A DNA stretch of 64,000 nt from Agrostemma githago. Lineage: Eukaryota; Streptophyta; Magnoliopsida; Caryophyllales; Caryophyllaceae. The DNA lies in NCBI GenBank assembly GCA_958450325.1, contig OY288245.1, positions 63,599,441 to 63,663,440 on the forward strand. Direction: 5' to 3'. The first letter of the stretch is position 1, and each line of letters opens with the position of its first letter. Below are positions 46,102 to 57,700 of the stretch, piece by piece. The notes under the pieces were generated by a model, which ran no database searches, was not told where the DNA came from, and saw only the letters and a list, made by a program, of their open reading frames with translations. The translations under genes were made by a program, and so were the position numbers.

Positions 46102-48823
46102 ATTGAGAAACGAAATTATGTCACTATTATTGTGGTTGTGTTCATCACTATTCATTGAAATTGTTTCAATTGGCTATCTTGTTTCGTTGGTAAGATTCAT
46201 CTCGTTGAGGGTGAGACAACAGTTCGGTATTATGGCATTAACTCCATCTCTAGACCTCCGATTGGGATGTGTAATATGGCGTTGGAAAGCTAAGAAGAAG
46301 GGCTACAACTCTTTAGTTAAAGTCGTGAGCTGATTCTGCCATTTACCCTTCGAAACATGGGACACAATATCGTGGTAGTATGCTGAAAGTTTTTGAAGGT
46401 TTATGAGTGGATGGTATTATACTATTATCTTATTTTACTATCAATATTCATCCTTGAGAATGAGGTATGGTATCTATGAATTTAGTTCTTGTCTTCTTGT
46501 GATTCATGATGATAAAATAATTACGTTTGGTAGATGAGTATCATTTATCGTCATTGATTGGAAGATAAATTATCTTATAAGAGTAGGATGTTAATTTTGT
46601 TTCTGAACATATGTTGAATGTGTTAGTCTCAATATTTCATGATGGATGATGAATTTGCACACATGTTTATATTAGTATACAACTAGAAGATTTAGACTCA
46701 TGTTTATGGAAAATGGTATGTGTATAGTCAAATAAAATAATTAATGCGATTATTAGTGGTGTAATATAATAATGATTAATTATAAAGGATTATTGTGCAA
46801 ATTATGATGGTTGGAAGATGACCATGTGGAGATCAAATGCTCTTATGAGTAATGAGAGCAATATTTGGATTTATTATATAGTCCTTATAAATTTATTATA
46901 TAGCCGTTATAAATTTATTCTATGCACTTAATATATATGATATTGAATATTATTCATTAATCAATTTAAGAACAGCATGTATGTTTTGCTTGAGAAAATT
47001 GAATATGTATAATATATGTTGTTATTATATATTAGTGTGATTTTTCGTATCCTTATTAATGTTTTGAAAAGACATGTGTGTGTACTTGTCTTGTAAATTA
47101 TTTTGGATACATTTGAAAGAAGAATTTAACTTCACACTAGAGACGCATCAATGCTCACTTGAGTAAAATAAGCTATATGTGAGGGTTAATTTTTTTATTT
47201 TTAATGACATGCATAATCTTGATCAAGTATGTATTAAATAATTGGATGAATTATTTGATAAATTACTCTAAGAATAGATTATGGAATAGATAAATTGTCA
47301 GACATAATTATTTGATATCTAAATGTTGGGATGATTAATGAATGAATAATTTGTATATTTTGTTTGAATGATTATGTTTGTCACTATTTCGTGGTGTGAC
47401 AACATGTGGGGGAAATCATTCAACTTATTTGATAAAATTATTCATGCATCAATTTTTGAGTTGATATCTTATAATTTGTGAAGAGTATGAATATCTCTAA
47501 TTGTGGGGGAAAGTGATGATCGATAGCGTGTTTTATACATGAATAATGGAACCAAATTTTAGAGTTTTAATTTGTTGACTAAGTCAATAAATAATGGTTG
47601 TGTAAGGTCCATTTATTTATGTTGTACATTTGGCTTACACCACACTATATGAGATTATGATGATTGCTTTTATATAGAGTAAAGGATATATATTTTTCTT
47701 TGTGGATTTGCAAAAAGAAAATATAAGTAAAACAATCATCGAGATCATTGTTCTCTAATATAAGAATGATGATGCATATATGGTGCAATATTGAGAATTG
47801 CAACATGTTCGATATTTATAAAGATGTTGGATCACTAGGTGAGATGCACAATGATCATGAGTAAGTTTTCATCTTTATAATAATTTTATAAGTCTACTGA
47901 GAAGACTGTTATAATTTCATTTATTATGTATGCATATTATTTTGCTCTTTTAACCTTACCAGGTTAATGCATGGTGATTGTGAGCTTAATATTTATTGCA
48001 TAATTGTGGGGGCATCAATTGCTATGCAGTGTTTGATGCTGATTTCAGCTTCATATTGTTAAAAATGATGTGTAGTGAATTACACACATGTATTATGCAG
48101 ATTTGAGGGAATTGAAATCATCAAATATAATTTGGTGCATTTGAAAGGTTGAGCATATAGCTCTTAATGGTCTTATAGCCCAAATTTGGGTGGTCCTTGT
48201 GAGACGGACTTGATGAGATCACCGGAATGATAGAGGTTGAGCATATAGCTCTTAGTGGTCTTATAGCCCAAATTTGGGTGGTCCTTGTGAGACGGACTTG
48301 ATGAGATCACCGTAATGATAGAGGTTGAGATATTTCTCTTAATGAATCTATATCCCTATGTTTGGGTGGTCCTGTTGTGAAGGACTTGATGGATTCACCG
48401 TAGTGTTGAGAGGTTGAGCTTTAGAGCTCTTAATGATTCTATAGCTCATAAGTGAGTGGATTATGTGGAGATATCCTTGATAGAATCACCTAAGTGAGTG
48501 TGAAGGGATAGCCTCCTTCTATAAGAGATTGAGTTATCTTTCTAGAGCACTCATCAAAATCCCAAGGTTCATTTGGCCATAAATTTATTGAATTGTATTG
48601 CGGAACTCGTGTGGAACTTAAGGTATGATATGTGTTGTGAGGGTAATTCAACCGAAGTTCAATAAGGAATTCAAATCGAAAGATATTTTCTTATTGTAAG
48701 TAAGTTGTTGACTCATTTCACTAATACGTTAATTCAAATCGAAAGATATTAACGTCTAAGTGTCAACCTTTTCATATGCTCAGGATTTTTGTTTTCGGTT
48801 TACTATTTGCATTAGTGGGGGAT
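46102..48823 (+). other. Non-coding interior of element G
   Basis: AT-rich throughout, with several GTGGGGG-containing strings (about 47400, 47505, 48006) that look like copies of the polypurine tract. A tandem array of about 88 bp units lies at 48143-48500. No open frame longer than noise. Confidence 0.75.
48143..48500 (+). repeat. Tandem array, about 88 bp unit, four copies
   Basis: Units begin GAGGTTGAGCATATAGCTCT and contain TTTGGGTGGTCCT and ACTTGATGAGATCACCG, at about 48145, 48233, 48321 and 48409. The first two copies are nearly identical; the later ones diverge. Confidence 0.85.
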
Positions 48824-49278
48824 TGTTAGAAATAATGCAAAGTGGAATTGTTGACCATTCTTGCATAGTAAGAGCATCTCCCATTAGTAGCATATTAAAC
48901 CTAATTTTAGTATGGTTATGAATGTCATTAGATTTAGAATAATGACAATTCATTTTCCATCATAAAGTGACTTTGGATACTTTTTGAGGGTAGTCTCATA
49001 TGACACTTATTATATAAGTTTGAGAATGATAAGACATATGACTACCATACATCCAAATCTCTTTGATAAATTCTGAGTATACCATCGAGTTCCAACTCCT
49101 AATGGTTGAGTACACAACCTTTTAGGAGTGTTGTGTGACCTTGGGGGACGACGCCCATTCCGATTTGTACCGTAGTCGGGGCGATTTCGTTTCTCATTCA
49201 GTGGCCTTCATACCACGACACAACAACGTATATTTACTATTTATATATCGGCCCTATAGTGCCCCTATATTTCCAACA
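48824..49278 (+). repeat. 3' LTR of element G
   Basis: 455 bp, followed by GAGTC at 49279-49283. Its near-identity to the first copy dates the insertion as young. Confidence 0.9.
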
Positions 49279-49911
49279 GAGTCGAGGCGATCCAATAATG
49301 CCGAGGCCTGGCACACATGTACTGTTCTCGACTCCTTGCCCTCGACACCGAAACACCACAACAACAACAGCAGCACACCATGAGAGCAACGTATCATTGA
49401 TGCGACAACAACCGTACCACAATAGCAATAACCCAGACAGCAGCAATATGCACGACAATGCCACTAGACCAACAACCCGACACAGCACCTCACGATAATG
49501 AAACCACACTAGGACAGAACAACATGAAACGGTAAAAGTATGATAACGGAAACCATACAGCGACACTAACAGCCACACAACGACAGCAGCAACGCCATAC
49601 CCCGACATACAATTCTCGACCGACACTATTCCGACATCAAAATTCGATAACGATGCTAAAATAACAGAAAAAGACGATGTAGGCAAACCTAGGGCTGACA
49701 CGGCCGGGAGCATGGGACGGCAAGGTTGACTCCGACAATTGACAACGACATGGACAGGCTGATGGCGGCATAGACCGGTGGTAGGAGTGGTACAGTGGAT
49801 TACAGATGAATTGAAGAGGAGGAAGAGGGTTACGGTTGATGGAATTGGAGGCGACAAACCAATGAAGAAGGTGTAGTTATTATTAGGTTATACGTAACCT
49901 AATCATGCTCT

Positions 49912-49967
49912 TTTATTATTATTATTATTATTATTATAAAAGTAGACTAAGCACTCCAGCCCACTTG

Positions 49968-50018
<51 letters not shown>

Positions 50019-50033
50019 TATTATTATCATTAT
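49912..50033. repeat. (TTA)n microsatellites in D 3' LTR
   Basis: Two ATT/TTA tracts are separated by AAAAGTAGACTAAGCACTCC. The first is about eight units, against about thirty in the matching place of the other LTR (54628-54722). Confidence 0.9.
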
Positions 50034-50187
50034 ATTGTGGGTCATAAACTCGTAAGAGTTGGACTCTGGAACGGGTTTGGTTTGACAATTACATATAACA
50101 GAACCTTGGTTTGAATTGTCTTGACTTGACTCGGGTTTGACTCAACTTGACTCGGGTTTCACTTCTATATAAGTTACGGATATTACA

Positions 50188-52981
50188 ATCTACCCTCCTT
50201 ATAAAGAACTTCGTCCCCGAAGTTCACCTTGTGCTACGGAACGACTAACTATATCAACCTAACCGACCATTTAATCGCTAGCTGATCGATCACCCAATTA
50301 TCAAACTAACATAAGTAATGTAACCTGGATAAGCAAGACGGAGTATTATAGTATACCCACCTTACAAGAAACTTCGTCACGAAGTTCACTCCCCTCATCC
50401 GTTCTACCAATATTTCTAATACTATGGTAATAAGTCCCACAATTCACAGAAGCGTTTCCCGCCACAGCCTCAACCACACAACATACACCAACACAAGCAT
50501 GACTACAACAAAACAATGACGACAGCAACAACGACAACGACAACGATAACAGCAACACCAGCAATGACAAACGTTTAGGGTAACGCTTCTACCCTCCTTA
50601 TCAGGAACTTCGCCCCGAAGTTCACTAATGATCTCATATTGACGCTACCAACTCATCATATATATGACGACACTATCTTAACACTAGCAAGATTACTGTT
50701 TTCTCAACTCTCTTATATAACATATGATTCAATTGTCATAGAACATCACAGTAAACTTTTGAACGAATATACTCATAAGCCATGACCAGGGTAAGTAATA
50801 GGTCGGTAATATGCATAATCAATTCACGTTATCGACAATGTTCCTCAACTCATTTTTTTGATATACATCCCATCACTTGGTCTTTCACGACCTGGCCTCC
50901 AAATCTTTTGGCATCATAACTAAGACAACAAGTCGTTCATGTTTCAACTAGATTTCCCAACTTATTACTCACCTATTAACTGGTCGCGAGGGGTTTCTAT
51001 CCCCACATTCATCCACATTCACAACATAAATTCTCTTTTTAATAACACCTGCAGGAAGCATCACTCAGATTGTCCTCATGGTTCGACATAAATACCAACA
51101 AAATATTTGTATTTTCATTCTCATGTCATACTTCATATAATTTAAGCTAAACGGGCTGCTTATTAGTACTGCACTTGTTTATACTTGTTATACTTGTCAT
51201 GACTCAATTCACATGCTAGCATGTCACACGTAATACACTTCTAACATTACATAATTGTGCGAGCTCTCACTCCGAGTCACTCTTACATATATGAACACCT
51301 CGATTAACATACTAGTAAAATAGTTAGTTCACACAAGGATAATCTGCCCACACTCAGGACCTGATAACGCGTGACATTCTATTTTGCTTCATGAACTCGC
51401 GAAGGTGATGATACTATCTTGTACTATAACTCGGCCGGTTGAAATAAAAACAAACGAGATGACACACGGATTCACGTATATGCCTTGGACCTCTTAATAT
51501 TCAATAACACAGACCCTCGTACCACATTATATCTTTTATCCCTCGATAATGAATCTCGGTATTAATACTCTTATTTATACAATGAGACTTGTTAACTACC
51601 ACTATTACGAAATTATTGCAAGTAATTTAAACGACACTACATTCTCATGACATCTGATCTCTTCATTATATCACATGAATTGATTTTATCATTAAGACCG
51701 TACTTTGAATCTATATAATGATGAATCGTTTACACAATTGTACCATTAGCAGATTCAGACTCACATGTATACATGTACTAAAAAAACATATAAGAAGGCA
51801 ATATAATCATCACAGCAAGGCAACAACATATGTACACAACTGAACACTCCCATATGACCGCGTTAACAACTTCAGACCTTGAGATAATTAACAGGCGAGA
51901 TCTATTCCTCGTAATTGTACTGTAACAACTGACCAGCTAGTTCACCATGTTATATGTTTGCATATGTTTTAGATTTAGACACTAGCATATGACTTAAGAC
52001 CAGCAATCAACACGTAGACACTATAAACATTCATTCATCGAGGTATACGTTACTCATCGACCAGTAAGGACGGGGACTCATCATTGATGTACAAGATTAA
52101 TTAAAACCAGCATTTGACTTGTTCACCAAACATGTCCAAATTCTTTACATAACTACAACCAAAAATTTGAAGATTAATGTCATGTTTAATTGTACAAAAG
52201 TTGAGTACTCAGTTTGCTATTTGATGACTTGACCTTTTCTAACTTCCCATTGGAACGATTCTCACTTATTGGATACGTGTAGCGAGGTTCTTTATCACAT
52301 AAGCGACTTATGACCATGACATATTTATCAGACAACAAATTAGATCTGTAAGATCCATGTTAAGGCAAATATGCAACATCAACCAGTATTACTTTTCGTG
52401 ACCCGAACTTACACTGAATTCATCATCAACATATAAGTATAACTCTATTACACCATACGATAAGGTAGACACTTTCACATTAGTGCATCCACTTAAACAA
52501 GGTGAAACACTAATTATTCAGTGGGTTTAGACACGTTTTCAGGACATTGCAGTCATGATAGAAAAATAAATGATTAAATCATCGTACTCAAAATAGTGTA
52601 AAACCAATGGGATTAAATTCGAAATACAACCCTCTACCACTTTCTAGTTAAAACTATTTTCGAATTTCAAACGTAACGGTGATTTGCAAAAAAAATCATT
52701 TTCATGAACTGGCAGATTTTGACCTTGAGAAAGTTTCGACTAATAAAACGATGTTCAAATCATATTTTGAGCAAAACCATGTTCCAACATTATCCAAACT
52801 CTTTGAAGTGACCTCGGTAAAAGTTACTAATGATAATTTTATCTCTAGGTTAGGTTTATGATGGAAGACTTGACCACTAGTAAATAGGTTGAAGTACTTG
52901 ATTTTGATCTCAAATTTTGCACTGAAGAATTAGACATAAAATAAACATGAGTCTCATTTCAAACTTTTATGAAATAGGCAC
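50188..52981 (-). other. Non-coding interior of element D
   Basis: No gag, protease, RT or integrase motif is visible in any frame. Near the 3' LTR side, three variants of a block with CTACCCTCCTTAT and AACTTCGTCCCCGAAGTTC lie at about 50189, 50355 and 50590. They contain the small inverted repeat GAACTTCG..CGAAGTTC. The rest is AT-rich and featureless. Confidence 0.65.
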
Positions 52982-54626
52982 TGTAAATAAGGAGCCTTAC
53001 CAGACATTCCCAAGTAAATAAGGACGTTACCATCTCGGTTCCCTGAGGTAGTAGCTCATTACAATACAATATGGAATGCCAAACCAGCCACATGATTTAA
53101 ACATTACAACTCATTAACTATTACAACTCTGGTTATACAGCGGAAGCTACACCTTCTATAAAAACGGGAATGCATATGCATTCACCCGTACTACGTCTGG
53201 ATTCATAAGTCGCGCTCACCCCAATCCCGTACATGTATCCCAACATCCCAACACGTCATAATATACATAACCTGCATTATAAACTGCTCCCCAATTGATC
53301 GAAAATATCAATCGGATCATCACAGACACATCAGACATAAACACCAGGTCAGTTTACGATAACATTAAATAACATTAGTACAACCAACAACCCAACTATC
53401 AGTATCATCATCATCATTCCTATTATCTATCGCGACCGCAGTCACGCCCCGTCAGTCCGAGTGTGCACACCCCTCCTAGGCTCTCCTAAGAGGAAACATC
53501 AGGGAAGGTCCCGAGATCAACCGGGCCTAGCTAGTCCTAGCTAGCTTCTCTCAATATGCACACAGCCGCAATTTCAATAGGCAAACAGCCGCAATCTCAA
53601 TAGGCACACAGCCGAATTTCAACAGGCACACAGCCTCAATCTCAATATTACCATTATACCATTATATATCATACAACATGCATACATACAACATAAACTG
53701 AGTAAGGATAACCTTACCTACTTAGTAGGTCACCACCCACCAGTAGCACAATTCACCACTGAGATTCTACGATGTCCGATCCTAATAAAATATTATACTT
53801 AAATTAATAACGATCCTAACGTATTTAATTATAAAATAACACCAGACCATTCTAACTAAATTATAAAATGGAATCGATACCGACTCATCTAAATTATAAA
53901 ATGAGACCGATCCGACCCGAGTAAATTATTAACTTAGACCGATCTGACCTAATTAGATTATAAGTTGAGACCGACCTGACCTAATAATGACCTTGAGTCG
54001 AGGCAACCCAATAATGCCGAGGCCTGGCCACACACGTACCGTTCTCGACTCCTTGCCCTCGACACCGAAACACCACAACAACAACAACAACACACCATGA
54101 GAGCAACGTATCATTGATGCGACAACAACCGTACCACAATAGCAATAACCCAGACAGCAGCAATATGCACGACAACGCCACTAGACCAATAACCCGACAC
54201 AACACCTCACGATAATGAAACCACACTAGGCCAGAACAACATGAAACGGTAAGAGTACGATAACGGAAACCATACAACGACACTAACAGCCACACAACGA
54301 CAGCAGCAACGCCATACCCCGACATACAATTCTCGACCGACATATTCCGACATCAAAATTCGATGACGACGCTAAAATAACAGAAAAAGACGATGTAGGC
54401 AAACCTAGGACTGACACGGCCGGGAGCATGGGACGGCAAGGTTGACTCCGATAATTGACAGCGACATGGACAGGCTGATGGCGGCGTAGACCGGTGGTAG
54501 GAGTGGTACAGTGGATTACAGATGAATTGAAGAGGAGGAAGAGGGTTACGGTTGATGGAATTGGAGGCGACAAACCAATGAAGAAGGTGTAGTTATTATT
54601 AGGTTATACGTAACCTAATCATGCCC

Positions 54627-54627
<1 letters not shown>

Positions 54628-54681
<54 letters not shown>

Positions 54682-54685
54682 TTTA

Positions 54686-54723
<38 letters not shown>

Positions 54724-54781
54724 AAAGTAGACTAAGCACTCCAGCCCACTTGCATTATTATTATTATTATATTATCATTAT
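54628..54781. repeat. (TTA)n microsatellites in D 5' LTR
   Basis: A long ATT tract at 54628-54722 (interrupted once by TTTTTATTTTT) and a short one at about 54755-54781. Compare the shorter first tract and longer second tract in the other LTR. Confidence 0.9.
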
Positions 54782-54796
54782 ATTGTGGGTCATAAA

Positions 54797-55363
54797 TAGG
54801 GATGTCAATTTCACCCGAATCCGTTCGAAATCCATCCACCCGAATAAAATTAATGGACGAAAACCCGAACTAAATGGATTTTAAGCGGATGACGGATGAA
54901 TCGGGTGATGGATCGGGTCGGATTTGGGTGGAGATTTTTCACCCGTCACCCGATCCATTCACCCGTTTATAGATTTTAAAAAAAAAATATGAATATATCA
55001 AAAAAAATAATTAATTTCACTCTATTTGTATACTCATTATCCTTTTTTTTTCTTAAAACCCTAAGAAAATATTTTCCGTAATCACTTTGGCGGCCACCAT
55101 TTTAGATTTTCTTTCCCCGTCTTAATTTCCGACCACCAAAAAATCCAAAAAACCTTTACGCATCTTATAATTTGTATATTTGTTATTGTATTTTAAAAAA
55201 AATATTTTTCATCCGCTAAGCACCCGATCCACCCGAATCACCCGCGGATGACGGATGGATTGGATCCGGGTGGAGGGTTAATCGGGTGACGGATGGATCG
55301 GGTGGAGTATACGGATTCGGGTGAGGCTCCACCCGACCCGAAACCGACCCGTTGACATCCTTA
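54797..55363. mobile_element. hAT-type non-autonomous element (567 bp)
   Basis: It starts TAGGGATGTCAA and ends TTGACATCCTTA, a 12-bp inverted repeat with one mismatch, flanked by the 8-bp duplication GTCATAAA (54789-54796 and 55364-55371). The empty site is seen in the other LTR at about 50040. Many ACCCG/CGGGT strings in the subterminal regions form further inverted repeats. No transposase is encoded. Confidence 0.88.
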
Positions 55364-55515
55364 GTCATAAACTCGTAAGAGTTGGACTCTGGAACGGGCT
55401 TGGTTTGACAATTACATAGAACAGAACCTTGGTTTGAATTGTCTTGACTTGACTCGGGTTTGACTCAACTTGACTCGGGTTTGACTTCTATATAATATAC
55501 GGATATTACACCCAG

Positions 55516-56917
55516 TTTCCACTAACCTGGAAGTGGAATATTCGTCCCACGAAGAGGACGACTCAAGCACCAAGTCAGACGCCAAGTCAGATATCTCATT
55601 TTCGATCATGCCGCCGAAGCTTTCCACTCACTCCGAGCCGACTCAGGCTAACATCCCGAAAGGATGGAAGCTACCGACTCCTACCACCGGTTGTTTCGAG
55701 ATTCGTCCCGCTTATATCAATTTAGTGGAGCGAAATACCTTCTCGGGCAAGAAAGACGAAGGCCCCGGACAACATATGGAAATATTCACTGATTATTGTT
55801 GTTCGATTCCAGTTGCTCCCGGGGTAACACAGGAACAAGTAATGGAGGCCTTATTTCCATTTTCTCTTGCAGGTCCAACCCTTAGATGGTATCGAGACTT
55901 GGATAAAGAAGGAGCCAATATTAATGACTGGAACTCGTTGGCGCTTGCTTTTTATAAGCATTACTACCCTCCTCAGCTCACCAATCAGATATGGAGTCAA
56001 ATAACCAGTTTTAAGCAAGGACCATTGGAAGATCTAAACGAAACATGGACTAGATTTAAGGATCTAGTCCGTTATATTCCTCACCACGGATTCCAACCAT
56101 GGTTCTTATGTAATCAATTTTATAACGGTTTATTTGATGATAATCGTGCTATTCTTGATGGTGCAGCTAACGGACGTTTCCAAAACAATGTTGATGATGG
56201 CAAGGGGTGGAAATTGACCAAGGAGATGGCCACGCATCGAGCCGAGTACGGAAATCCGAGGGGAAGTGTTCGGGTAGCCGCAGCTGAAACTAACGAGATT
56301 ATGGCTCAATTGATCATCTTCATGTCCGTCTCGATAAAATTCAGAATCTGCCTCATAGAAACGAGTGGAATCAGCAAACTGTTCATGCTATGATCAAACA
56401 GGAGGCCATGCGTGAGCGATGTGGTACTGAAGGTCATAGCGCGGGGGAATGTATGACTGGGATGGAGCAAGTTCTAGCTTTTCAACTTTACCAGCAAGGT
56501 AATCCCTATTCTAATTATTATAATGAGAGGACTAGGGAGCATCCGAACTTCAGTTGGACGAGTCAGAATGTGTTGAACCCATTTCCTCAGCTGAAGCAAC
56601 AAGCGTATGTTCCGCCTCATCGCAGACAACAACAAGGCTTCCAAAAGCCTCTAGCTCTTCCACCGCCGACTCAACCTCTTGCTATTCTTCCTCCACCACC
56701 CGTGACTCCGACTCCACTTCCTAGCGAATATCAGGAATTGAAGAGTATGATGCAATCTCTTATGATCCAGATGCAGAAAAGTGACCAATCTAAAGATGCA
56801 CAGATCAAGGTGTTGGAAACGCAGGTGGCGCAGCTTGCCACAAATCAGTCTACTAGGCAACCGGGCACACTACCGTCACAGCCGAAAAAACTGTACGATA
56901 CGGCCAACACGATTTAG
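55516..56917 (+). pseudogene. Element E gag, main part
   Basis: After element D the frame continues with KGWKLPTPTTGCFEIRPAYI, FPFSLAGPTLRWYRDL, WNSLALAFYKHYYPPQLTNQ and NETWTRFKDLVRYIPHHGFQ. This is the Athila gag (Retrotrans_gag-like) core. A frameshift near 56305 moves reading to the frame of 56390-56917, which holds a degenerate zinc knuckle (RCGTEGHSAGEC, first Cys missing) and a Pro/Gln-rich tail. It ends at a TAG (56915-56917) just before LRSG, where Athila normally reads through; a C-to-T change of a Gln codon is likely. Confidence 0.88.
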
Positions 56918-57700
56918 CTTCGTAGCGGCCTTACTTATGACGAGCCCAAGATGCCTAGTTATGATAATTCTGTTATTGTGGAGGATGTAATTGAGGATGT
57001 AATAGATGATGATGTATCGTTAAAAACTGCTGAAACTACTATGAATGACGAACTGGTCAATAATAGTTGACCGACTATTTCAGATAGTCCACCGACTATC
57101 ATTGACAGATTACCAGAATCTGCAGGTGAGGAGGAAAATAGTCGACCGACTATTGTTAATGGTCGACCGACTATTCCAGAGATAGGACACAGATCCGAGA
57201 TTGTCGCTGCTGAAAAGACGTCTGATGCTGAAGTGGAAACAGGTGTTCTACAAGATAAAGTTGCTGAACAGGTCAAAATTCAAGTTCCTTTTCCTAGCCG
57301 GTTGAAGAATAAGAAAGTCGAGAACCGGTTCAGTAAGTTTATGGAGGTCGTCAAAAATCTCCAGGTAACCGTTCCCTTCACGGAATTAATTACCCAGGTA
57401 CCTTCTTATGCGAAATTTATGAAAGATATTTTGACCCGTAAGAGAAACTTTAATGAACATGAGACCATTGCTTTTACTGCTGAGTGTAGTGCCCTAATTC
57501 AAAGTAAGTCTCCACCCAAACTGAAAGGTCCGGGTAGTTTTTCCATACCATGCACCATAGGTACCCATGTGATCGATAAAGCCTTATGCGATTTGGGTGC
57601 AAGTGTCAGTGTTATGCCCTATTCAGTTTGCGAGAAACTGAATATAGGTCAGCTTAAAGTCACAAGTGTGACTCTTCAGATGATGTCCCCATTAGGATAG
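56918..57700 (+). pseudogene. Element E gag-protease linker and protease
   Basis: The linker 56918-57232 contains four copies of the 18-bp palindrome, translated as NSRPTI, DSPPTI and similar. One copy carries an in-frame TGA (57068-57070), a C-to-T change of CGA. From 57233 the frame reads FPSRLKNKKVENRFSKFMEV, then an aspartic protease core KALCDLGASVSVMPYSVCEK, with D-[LS]-G-A-S as usual in Athila. The frame stops at 57700; IRIDKFFIPVDFIVLDM continues in another frame, pointing to a short deletion near 57695. Confidence 0.85.

Larger units (their letters stand above)
45647..49278 (+). mobile_element. Copia-like non-coding LTR element G (3632 bp)
   Basis: Two 455-bp LTRs (45647-46101 and 48824-49278) begin TGTTAGAAATAATGC and end ATTTCCAACA, flanked by GAGTC. 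I count five mismatches between them, about 98.9 percent identity, so the insertion is recent. AGTGGGGGAT directly before the second LTR is a typical Copia polypurine tract. No primer-binding site of the usual Met-tRNA type is evident after the first LTR, and the 2.7-kb interior has no coding domain. It must depend on enzymes from elsewhere. Confidence 0.88.
44617..50187 (-). repeat. 3' LTR of element D, holding element G
   Basis: Without element G and its duplicated GAGTC this LTR is about 1.93 kb. It contains (TTA)n tracts at about 49912-49937 and 49970-50033. A minus-strand frame of about 200 codons (from 49857) covers part of it; the other LTR has this frame broken in two, so I do not call it a gene. 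Confidence 0.88.
44617..55510 (-). mobile_element. Non-coding LTR retrotransposon D, with nested insertions
   Basis: CCCAG flanks both ends (44612-44616 and 55511-55515). Two LTRs of about 1.95 kb (without nested inserts) enclose only 2.8 kb, with no gag or pol. On the minus strand the LTR runs TGTAATATCC...GGGTGTTACA, and AAGGAGGGTAGAT just before TGTAATATCC at 50188-50200 is a good polypurine tract, giving minus orientation. LTR ends of this kind are common in chromovirus-type gypsy elements; that assignment is tentative. It is a large non-autonomous or internally deleted element. Confidence 0.85.
52982..55510 (-). repeat. 5' LTR of element D, holding a hAT-type MITE
   Basis: It matches 44617-50187 except at its inner end, where it reads TGTAAATAAGGAGCC instead of TGTAACACC...GTAGGAGCC. 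So the last bases of the LTR and the primer-binding site beyond are lost. GTAAATAAGGA also occurs inside the LTR (about 44661), suggesting a deletion at short homology. Confidence 0.85.

Noticed and set aside
49237..49857. 206-codon frame on the minus strand in an LTR of element D
   Set aside because: It crosses into the LTR of element G, and the sister LTR has the same region frameshifted into two pieces, so it is not conserved as protein.
49905..50114. Tyr-rich frames over the (TTA)n tracts, also at 54621-54884
   Set aside because: Translation of a microsatellite.
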